Positions 58,241-64,000 of a DNA stretch of 64,000 nt are shown here, piece by piece (within the stretch, counting starts at the first letter, position 1; every line of letters starts with the position of its first letter). The stretch lies in contig SIAP01000003.1 of assembly GCA_009691725.1 (NCBI GenBank), positions 1 to 64,000 of the forward strand, given 5' to 3'. This DNA is from Phycisphaerales bacterium. Lineage in GTDB: Bacteria > Planctomycetota > Phycisphaerae > Phycisphaerales > SM1A02. The notes beneath the pieces were generated by a model. That model saw only the letters and a program-made list of their open reading frames with translations, searched no databases and was not told where the DNA came from. A program made the position numbers and the translations under genes.

Positions 58241-61075
58241 ATGAGCGAGACTCGCGACTACAAGCCCACGCTGAACCTTCCAAAGACTTCGTTTCCGATG
58301 AAGGCGAATCTTGCGCAGGCCGAACCGGCGACGCTTGCACGCTGGCAGTCCGCCGACATCGCCGGGGCGATCGCCACCGCACGCAAAACCGCCACGCCCT
58401 TTGTGTTTCACGATGGACCTCCCTATGCAAACGGCTCGATCCACGTTGGGCACTTGCTGAACAAGGTGCTCAAGGACATCGTTGTGAGGAGCGTGTTGAT
58501 GGAGGGTCGCGGATGTCATTATGTCCCGGGGTGGGATTGCCACGGACTTCCGATCGAACATCGCGTGATGACTGGTCTCGTCGAAAGCGGCAAGGCAGCG
58601 AAGCTCGACACGCTCAGCGACGATCATCGGCGGATGGCGATCCGCCGCGAGTGTGCGGCATATGCGACGAAGTTCATAAAGTCGCAGTCGGTGCAGATGC
58701 AGCGACTCCTCACGCTTGCCGACTACGCAAATCCCTATTTCACGATGCAACCTCAGTACGAAGCGGGCACGCTCGAAGTCTTCGCAGCGCTGCTCGAGCA
58801 GGGGTTCGTCTTTCGCCAACTCAAGCCTGTCCACTGGTCGATTGCGAATCAGACGGCACTCGCAGAGGCCGAGCTCGAATACGAAGACCGAGTCGATCCC
58901 TCTATCTATGTCGACTTTGAAGCGGTCGATCGTGCGAAGGTTGATGCGGTCTTTGGAGTGGAGTGCGCCTGCACGGCATCGTTCATGATCTGGACGACAA
59001 CGCCCTGGACTCTGCCGGCGAATCTCGCCATCGCCGTGCATCCCGCACAACAGTACGCGCTGGTCGAAATGGATGGCGCCCTCACCATCGTCGCAGCAGA
59101 AATGCTTGACAAGGTTGCCAAGATCGCTGGCGCAGCAGCGGTGAGGACGCTCGCGACGGCGCGCGGGAGCGATCTCGTTGGACTGGAGTACCACCATCCC
59201 TTCTGTGATCGGAAGAGTCGCATCGTTGCGGCGGACTATGTGACGATGGAGGATGGCACGGGTCTCGTGCACACGGCGCCTGGTCACGGCGACGACGACT
59301 ACCGCACTGGCTTGCGCGAAGGGCTCGAAATCTACTGCCCCGTGCAAGGTGATGGCACTTTCGACGGAACAGTCCCCGAGTGGTTGCGCGGGAAACTTGT
59401 CTGGGATGCCAACGGACTCGTCGTGGAATACCTGCGAACGAGCGGACATCTCGTCCACGAACTGAAATTCTCGCATTCCTATCCGCATGACTGGCGAAGT
59501 CGCACTCCCGTGATCTTTCGTGCGACAGAGCAGTGGTTCATCGGTGTTGATCGTCCGGGGAATCGTGGTGGTCAATCACTGCGCGCGATGGCGATGGACG
59601 CCGTCAACAATTCGATCAAGTTCGTGCCGCAGTGGGGTCATAGCCGGATGAAGGGAATGATCGAGAATCGCCCCGATTGGTGCATTAGTCGTCAGCGTGC
59701 GTGGGGGCTACCGATTCCTGCTTTCCGCATGGCAACCGACAGCGTGTTTATGACCGCCGCAAGCGTGCGCGCGGTTGCAGAGTGCGTGCGTACCAAAGGG
59801 AGTGATGCGTGGTTCACGCTTTCGCCCGCCGAGCTGCTCGCGACATACGACGCTTCGAGCGATCCAGATGCTCCCACGGATCTCGCCATCGACGCACTCA
59901 CCAAGATGTATGACATCTTCGATGTTTGGTTTGAAGCGGGATCGTCATGGAATTCTGTGCTGCGTCAACGCGCAATCGGCTTTCCTGCTGACCTCTATCT
60001 CGAAGGGAGCGATCAGCACCGCGGATGGTTTCAGCTTTCGATGCTGCCAGCGCTCGGTGTGACGGGCACGAACCCATTTCGAACGCTCTTGACGCACGGA
60101 TTCCTCGTCGACAAGGATGGCAAGAAGATGAGCAAGAGCGCGGGCAATGCGCTCGATGTTGATGTGATCTTGAAGGATTTCGGCGCAGAAGTCGCCCGCT
60201 GGTGGGTCTCTGGCGTGGCGTATGACGGCGATATCCGCATCGATTTGGATTACTTCAAGGTGGCGGGGGAGTCCTATCGAAAGGTCCGGAACACGCTGCG
60301 ATTCCTGCTGTCAAACCTCTACGACGCTCCGCCGTGGACGCAGGAGGAGGCGACCGCGCGTGCCACGGCAGCGACCCCGGAGTCAATCGATGGATGGCTC
60401 ATGGGAGAACTCGCTGCGCTCGAGTCAGAGGCGCGCGCGGCGTACAACGAGTACGACTTTCGTCGCGTGCATTTGGCGATCTTCAACTTCTGCAATGAAA
60501 CGCTCTCGTCGGTCTACTGTGCGGCGGTCAAGGATCGCCTCTACTGCGACACTGCTGATAGCCCGCGTCGACGCCAGACTCAAGCAGTCGCACGAGTGGC
60601 GATGGAAGTGCTCTGTCGTTTGCTCGCACCGTTCCTACCCCACACCGCAGAGGAGGCGTGGATGGCGCTTCGCGGCAGCGATGCACCACTCTTATTTGCT
60701 CAAACACATCTCGATCTCGCGGCGATTGGCGGAGTCACCGCGGTGCGCGATCCACGCTGGAGTGCTGTGATGACAGCGCGCAGTGCGGTCTCCAAAGCGC
60801 TCGAGGGTGCGAAGAGTCTGGGGATCGACAACCCCCTCGACGCTGCAGTCACACTGCCAGATCCGCGGGGGTCACTCGCCCCCTTTGAGAAAGAACTCGC
60901 CGACCTGTGCGGGGTCTCGCAAGTCACACTCGATGCGAAAGCAACGATCGTGACAGTCAGCGACCTTCGCTCGCAGCCACGCTGCGACCGCTCCTGGCGA
61001 CGCGATGGCACTGTGCGGCAACGATCCGATGGGGGAATGCTCAGCGACCGTGATGCGCTGTCGGTTGGGGTGTGA
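58241..61075 (+). CDS. ileS: Isoleucyl-tRNA synthetase
   Basis: 944 aa from ATG 58241; the ORF-track start 18 codons earlier is unsupported. The class I signatures are GSIHVGHLLNKVLKD (HIGH) and GKKMSKSAGNALD (KMSKS). The editing domain (CP1) is present around TWSIANQTALAEAELEYED...TVHTAPGHGDDDY-like segments (GLVHTAPGHGDDDY). The C-terminal anticodon-binding and end region (PRCDRSWRRDGTV) has only one Cys, so the paired CxxC zinc site of E. coli-type enzymes is not seen. It charges tRNA-Ile. TACACT lies 10 nt before the ATG. A 16-bp repeat lies in its 3' flank. Confidence 0.96.
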   Translation: MSETRDYKPTLNLPKTSFPMKANLAQAEPATLARWQSADIAGAIATARKTATPFVFHDGPPYANGSIHVGHLLNKVLKDIVVRSVLMEGRGCHYVPGWDCHGLPIEHRVMTGLVESGKAAKLDTLSDDHRRMAIRRECAAYATKFIKSQSVQMQRLLTLADYANPYFTMQPQYEAGTLEVFAALLEQGFVFRQLKPVHWSIANQTALAEAELEYEDRVDPSIYVDFEAVDRAKVDAVFGVECACTASFMIWTTTPWTLPANLAIAVHPAQQYALVEMDGALTIVAAEMLDKVAKIAGAAAVRTLATARGSDLVGLEYHHPFCDRKSRIVAADYVTMEDGTGLVHTAPGHGDDDYRTGLREGLEIYCPVQGDGTFDGTVPEWLRGKLVWDANGLVVEYLRTSGHLVHELKFSHSYPHDWRSRTPVIFRATEQWFIGVDRPGNRGGQSLRAMAMDAVNNSIKFVPQWGHSRMKGMIENRPDWCISRQRAWGLPIPAFRMATDSVFMTAASVRAVAECVRTKGSDAWFTLSPAELLATYDASSDPDAPTDLAIDALTKMYDIFDVWFEAGSSWNSVLRQRAIGFPADLYLEGSDQHRGWFQLSMLPALGVTGTNPFRTLLTHGFLVDKDGKKMSKSAGNALDVDVILKDFGAEVARWWVSGVAYDGDIRIDLDYFKVAGESYRKVRNTLRFLLSNLYDAPPWTQEEATARATAATPESIDGWLMGELAALESEARAAYNEYDFRRVHLAIFNFCNETLSSVYCAAVKDRLYCDTADSPRRRQTQAVARVAMEVLCRLLAPFLPHTAEEAWMALRGSDAPLLFAQTHLDLAAIGGVTAVRDPRWSAVMTARSAVSKALEGAKSLGIDNPLDAAVTLPDPRGSLAPFEKELADLCGVSQVTLDAKATIVTVSDLRSQPRCDRSWRRDGTVRQRSDGGMLSDRDALSVGV

Positions 61076-61141
61076 TGCGGCGAGCACGAAACTCGATGGC
61101 ACCCACCTCCTGCGAGGTCGTTGGTCGTCCGAAAACCCGCT

Positions 61142-61196
61142 GCTCCAGTCTCAGCAGGCTCCAGTCTCAGCAGGCTCCAGTCTCAGCAGGCTCCAG
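61142..61196. repeat. 16-bp tandem repeat, three copies plus a partial
   Basis: GCTCCAGTCTCAGCAG is repeated three times without error (61142-61189) and followed by GCTCCAG. Each unit contains AGCAG and the preceding CTGCT context, so short hairpins (CTGCT/AGCAG) can form. It lies between ileS (stop 61075) and the convergent tRNA-binding protein gene (stop 61239). No coding role is apparent. Confidence 0.9.
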
Positions 61197-61238
61197 AAAG
61201 AAAGACGGCGTTTCAGTCCTTCCCAAACGGATCTGATC

Positions 61239-61667
61239 TCAGCTGACCTTCGAGCCGGATTTCACAGCCTTGTCGACAGTCAGCAAGATCACATCGCGTG
61301 CATCGGGTCCGGGCTTCGCGCCTGCGGCGGCGCCCGCGACCGCGCTGGCATCCGAGCCCGTCTCAGAAACAACCGCAATCTCGCGCAGTTCACTCGCGGC
61401 AAGAATCATCCCAGCACTGGTTTCTCCGCGCAGTTGACGAGGTTCCAAGTTCGCCACGATGATGACTTGCTTGCCCACCAGCGTCGACGGGTCGTACCAC
61501 GCCTTGATACCCGCACAGACTTGGCGTCCCTCCGGTGTTCCGTCGTCGAGTTGAATCTTGAGCAACTTGTCTGCGTTGGGATGCGCCTGCGCACTGCGAA
61601 TTGTCGCCACGCGAAAATCAATCTTCGCAAAGAGGTCGTAAGAAATCAATGGCAGCGGGTCGCTCAT
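61239..61667 (-). CDS. tRNA-binding protein, MetRS beta-domain/EMAP-II-like
   Basis: 142 aa. The OB-fold tRNA-binding domain is clear: DLFAKIDFRVATIRSAQAHPNADKLLKIQLDDG, then RQVCAGI, VGKQVIIVANLEPRQLRGETSAGMILAAS. In many MetRS enzymes this domain is the C-terminal dimerisation/tRNA-binding part; here it is free-standing and may bind tRNA in trans or support a MetRS encoded elsewhere. A low-complexity Ala/Gly stretch (SDASAVAGAAAGAKPG) lies after it. It overlaps the upstream PPIase-like gene as ATGA. Confidence 0.92.
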   Translation of the reverse strand: MSDPLPLISYDLFAKIDFRVATIRSAQAHPNADKLLKIQLDDGTPEGRQVCAGIKAWYDPSTLVGKQVIIVANLEPRQLRGETSAGMILAASELREIAVVSETGSDASAVAGAAAGAKPGPDARDVILLTVDKAVKSGSKVS

Positions 61668-63613
61668 GAACCAGCTTTCACTGGTGCGGTGCTCGCGGCA
61701 TCGCTGTTCGTCCCATCGTCAGCGTCATCGTCGGCGCGCTCCTTTGGTGGATTGACCAGTTTGAAGCCATTTCGCTTGATCAATGCATCCAACTGAAAGA
61801 GTTCGGTTGGATTGGACGATCCAGAATCTCCCGCAACGATGGTGCGGAATCGTTGATTCGCAAGGAGCGGACCGACGGCCTCTTGTGTCATCGGCATCAA
61901 ACTGTCGATGCGCACAATAACCAGCGACAACTTGTCTGCTGCTGGGATCACAAGCGTTCGTTCGGTCAGCGGCAGATCGGCAATCGCTCTGCCTGTGGGC
62001 AGGCTCATTGCTCGATCCACAATCGCTTTGACGACTGGCGCATCTGATCCAAGACCTGGCAATTGTCCCGGCAGTTTGAGACCGTACTGCAAGAACTGGC
62101 TATCGCTTTGTCGTAGATCCTTGAACGCCTCCACAGTTACTCCGTAGTTTGCCGCGAGTGCCCCCAGCCCTTGATCGACCGCTTCAGTTTGAATGGCAGC
62201 CGTTGATCCCGCGAGTTTCTCGTAGCGGGCAGATCGATTGATGTCTGCGATCAGCGCATCACGCACAGCGTCCACAGTTGACGGGGCGCTCGATGCCTCG
62301 ATGGCGGTGGTCCGCATCACATAGAGATCTCCCGTCAATCCCTCCAACACTGGGCTCGTGATACCAACTTGAGTCACGAATGTTGGCGTCCCACCAAACT
62401 CGCGCAGTGCCTGCACCAGTTGCCCCGCGTTGACTGGTTGGGTACCGAACCGATTCGTCGTGGCAGTTCCAAGACCCGGGATTGCTCCAACTTCATTCGG
62501 CGAAATCCATCCCTCGCCATTGGTCGAGAGCAGGGGAGCGGTCATGCCAAACTTCGCAGCGATCTCGCTCGCCAGAGTGGCGAGGGGCAATCCGGTCGTC
62601 GCCCAGTCTGCGGGCAAGTTGTAGTAGCCGTTGACTTGGGGAATCCCGCGCATCGACAACTGCATCCGATCAGAAACGAACTTTGTGATCTCGCTGCGCT
62701 TCAACGCAATCGTTGCTGCCAAGACCTTGGCACGAACCGCCTCGCGCGAGCCTTCGAATGTGGATCCTTCTGCCGTCGTCGAGAGTGCTGCGGCGACGAA
62801 TTCTGTTTGGTGCTCAAGCCAGTATTTTCGCAGTTCAATATTCGACAGCGCTGGACTCTGTTCGACCAGCGTGGAGATCGACGCAGCGGGAACAGTGAGC
62901 CACTCAATCTTCGCACGGTCTGGGAGGCGATATCCGAAGCCATTCGTTCCCTCACCAGCCACGATGGCACCAAAGGATGCCAATTGTGCGGCGAGCGCCG
63001 ACTCACTCGGTGCGGGCACTTCAACCTTTGACTTGATGCCATCAAGCACCACGATCTCGCCAGACACCGCGGCCAACATCGCGGCAGCGGACTGCTCGAT
63101 CCGTGTCGCAGAGAGGCGACTTGGTCCACTGATGATGAGGTCGACATAACGGTCAACGCCATTGAGTTTCGCAACCGTCTCGAAGACCTCCGTTGGAGTC
63201 ATTCCAGATTCGCGGCAGAGCGCACCGAGCAGATTGCCTTCGGGAACCTTGCTCGAAGTTGCCATTTCTGCGATTCGCGCGCGACCATCTGCCGCACCGC
63301 CCACGAGCCCTGCACGCTGCGCCTCGTTGACGAGCAGGAACCAGTGCACGGGGTCCTTCTCGACTCCCAGTGTACGAACGGTGGGGTCGCCGATCAGCGA
63401 GATCGCCCGCAATTCTTGCTGCATCTTCATGCGATCACCCTCTGTGATCGTGACGCCATCAACGGTCGTCGCCCATGCTGCACGCCCCGTCATCGTCTCG
63501 GTCAGGAAGGTGCTGCTTTGGTCAAAGACGAGCCACGACACCATCAAGAGCGTCATGCCGACGATCAGAATCCATCGCGACGCCTTTTCATTCTTTCGGA
63601 AAAACTTCAGCAT
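61664..63613 (-). CDS. PpiD/SurA-like periplasmic folding factor (peptidyl-prolyl isomerase family)
   Basis: 649 aa. The N-terminal KFFRKNEKASRWILIVGMTLLMVSWLVF is a single membrane anchor of PpiD type, followed by a SurA-N-like helical region (GVTITEGDRMKMQQELRAISLIG). The rest is periplasmic with long helices and no clear intact parvulin active-site motif that I can identify, so prolyl isomerase activity is uncertain. It likely acts as a chaperone for envelope proteins and complements the BamA/Skp genes at 25-32 kb. The acidic C-terminus is DDDADDGTNSD. A GAGGA-type site precedes the ATG. Confidence 0.78.
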   Translation of the reverse strand: MLKFFRKNEKASRWILIVGMTLLMVSWLVFDQSSTFLTETMTGRAAWATTVDGVTITEGDRMKMQQELRAISLIGDPTVRTLGVEKDPVHWFLLVNEAQRAGLVGGAADGRARIAEMATSSKVPEGNLLGALCRESGMTPTEVFETVAKLNGVDRYVDLIISGPSRLSATRIEQSAAAMLAAVSGEIVVLDGIKSKVEVPAPSESALAAQLASFGAIVAGEGTNGFGYRLPDRAKIEWLTVPAASISTLVEQSPALSNIELRKYWLEHQTEFVAAALSTTAEGSTFEGSREAVRAKVLAATIALKRSEITKFVSDRMQLSMRGIPQVNGYYNLPADWATTGLPLATLASEIAAKFGMTAPLLSTNGEGWISPNEVGAIPGLGTATTNRFGTQPVNAGQLVQALREFGGTPTFVTQVGITSPVLEGLTGDLYVMRTTAIEASSAPSTVDAVRDALIADINRSARYEKLAGSTAAIQTEAVDQGLGALAANYGVTVEAFKDLRQSDSQFLQYGLKLPGQLPGLGSDAPVVKAIVDRAMSLPTGRAIADLPLTERTLVIPAADKLSLVIVRIDSLMPMTQEAVGPLLANQRFRTIVAGDSGSSNPTELFQLDALIKRNGFKLVNPPKERADDDADDGTNSDAASTAPVKAGS

Positions 63614-63662
63614 GTCTATTCCTCTTTGTCTTTATAGCAGTCTTGCGAGCAGTCTTTCTAGC

Positions 63663-63698
63663 AAAAGAGCGCACGGACGGTCATCGTCCGCGCGCTCT
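63663..63698 (-). terminator. Intrinsic terminator of rpsD
   Basis: A 14-bp stem with one G-U pair (AGAGCGCACGGACG / CGTCCGCGCGCTCT, 63666-63679 with 63685-63698) and a 5-nt loop. On the minus strand it is followed by TTTT. It lies 20 nt after the rpsD stop, so it ends rpsD transcription. On the plus strand no T-run follows. Confidence 0.85.
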
Positions 63699-63718
63699 GG
63701 AGATCTCTCGTGACACGA

Positions 63719-64000
63719 TCAGCGGTAAAACTCGACGATGAGATTCGTGTTCACGTCGAATGGGATTTGTTCGGATGATGGAGTCGCCAGCACATTCGCC
63801 GTCAACTCTGCAGGATTCACGGCAAGCCAACCCGGCACGATGTGCCCAGCAAGGCTCTCCATGTTCTCGCGGACGAGTTTGTGAGATGTGTCACGCAGCG
63901 TGATCGTCATGCCTGGCTCGCACGCATATGAGGGTCGATCAACCTTGTGACCATCGACCTTCACATGACCGTGCACAACAAGTTGCCGAGCCGCCCAGAT
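63719..64000 (-). CDS. rpsD: 30S ribosomal protein S4, C-terminal part (5' end beyond window)
   Basis: Only the last 93 codons are present; the frame is open to the right edge. IWAARQLVVHGHVKVDG followed by a HKVDRPSYACEPGMTITLRD-type segment is the S4 RNA-binding domain, and the end reads IPFDVNTNLIVEFYR, the usual S4 C-terminus. S4 initiates 30S assembly on 16S rRNA. The last 40 residues include ENMESLAGHIVPGWLAVNPAELTANV, normal for S4. It is followed by its own terminator at 63698. Whether it sits in an alpha operon cannot be judged from here. Confidence 0.95.
   Translation of the reverse strand: MWAARQLVVHGHVKVDGHKVDRPSYACEPGMTITLRDTSHKLVRENMESLAGHIVPGWLAVNPAELTANVLATPSSEQIPFDVNTNLIVEFYR

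Noticed and set aside
58241-61075. Frameshift at the ileS C-terminus because the CxxC zinc motif is missing
   Set aside because: The frame stays open with a sensible ending (RQRSDGGMLSDRD), which I associate with this group of enzymes, so a natural variant is more likely.
61142-61196. CRISPR-like repeat
   Set aside because: Units are directly adjacent with no spacers and no cas genes are nearby.

Overview
The window looks like a gene-dense chromosomal segment of a Gram-negative-type planctomycete, most likely class Phycisphaerae or a close relative. This is inferred from the sequence alone: a fused LpxC-FabZ protein, dockerin-like EF-hand repeats (DINGDG..., LxAWG) on secreted proteins, a ThiD2-ThiE fusion, an McsA/McsB pair, a TPR protein carrying two RNA-polymerase alpha-CTD-like domains, and GC-rich DNA with very short intergenic gaps. 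No phage, insertion sequence, CRISPR array or rRNA was seen. No gene-free stretch reaches 300 bases.

Layout. 1-9.6 kb: partial amidohydrolase, lipoprotein, Mn-type superoxide dismutase, ThiD2-ThiE, PhnP-like hydrolase, a lone ATP synthase gamma gene, a rhodanese-like lipoprotein without its cysteine, a DsbD-N-like protein with a redoxin, a bidirectional terminator, a 12-bp tandem repeat and dnaN. 9.6-14.3 kb: tyrosine phosphatase plus RpiB, leucyl aminopeptidase, mnmG, tRNA-Thr. 14.3-23.1 kb: HD-GYP sensor, Zn/Mn ABC transporter, dockerin-tagged arylsulfotransferase and cupredoxin, EttA. 23.2-32.3 kb (minus strand): one outer-membrane biogenesis run, bamA - skp - skp - lpxD - lpxC/fabZ - lpxA - unknown - M24 peptidase. 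32.3-35.5 kb: gcvT, a sigma-70 factor, a UVR-motif protein. 35.5-41.6 kb (minus strand): six overlapping genes, doxX - vWA - exbB - exbD - exbD - large secreted helical protein. 41.6-50.7 kb: tRNA-Leu, class II DAHP synthase, a ketosynthase pair whose first member lacks the catalytic residues, nuoG, MATE pump, TPR/alpha-CTD protein. 50.8-64 kb: SpoIID-like protein, ribE, PP2C phosphatase, pterin dehydratase, kdsA-mcsA-mcsB, DUF1444 protein, a 59-aa ORF, ileS, a PpiD/SurA-like protein with a tRNA-binding protein, and rpsD (partial).

How the genes work together. The clearest functional blocks are outer-membrane assembly (BamA, two Skp-like chaperones, LpxA/C/D, FabZ and, elsewhere, KdsA and a periplasmic PPIase-like protein), metal uptake, and thiol redox. 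The ExbB/ExbD operon has no TonB gene, but its vWA protein begins with a TonB-like helix containing SxxxH, so it may be an energised complex in which a vWA domain replaces the TonB periplasmic arm.

Expression signals. Many operon-leading genes have a TANNNT hexamer only 6-12 nt before the start codon and no Shine-Dalgarno, which suggests leaderless or near-leaderless mRNAs. Genes inside operons typically overlap by 4 nt (ATGA/GTGA), which suggests translational coupling. A minority (sodA, dnaN, the skp genes, the DUF1444 gene) have an evident GGAG-type site. All assignments come from motifs read by eye; no database search was run.
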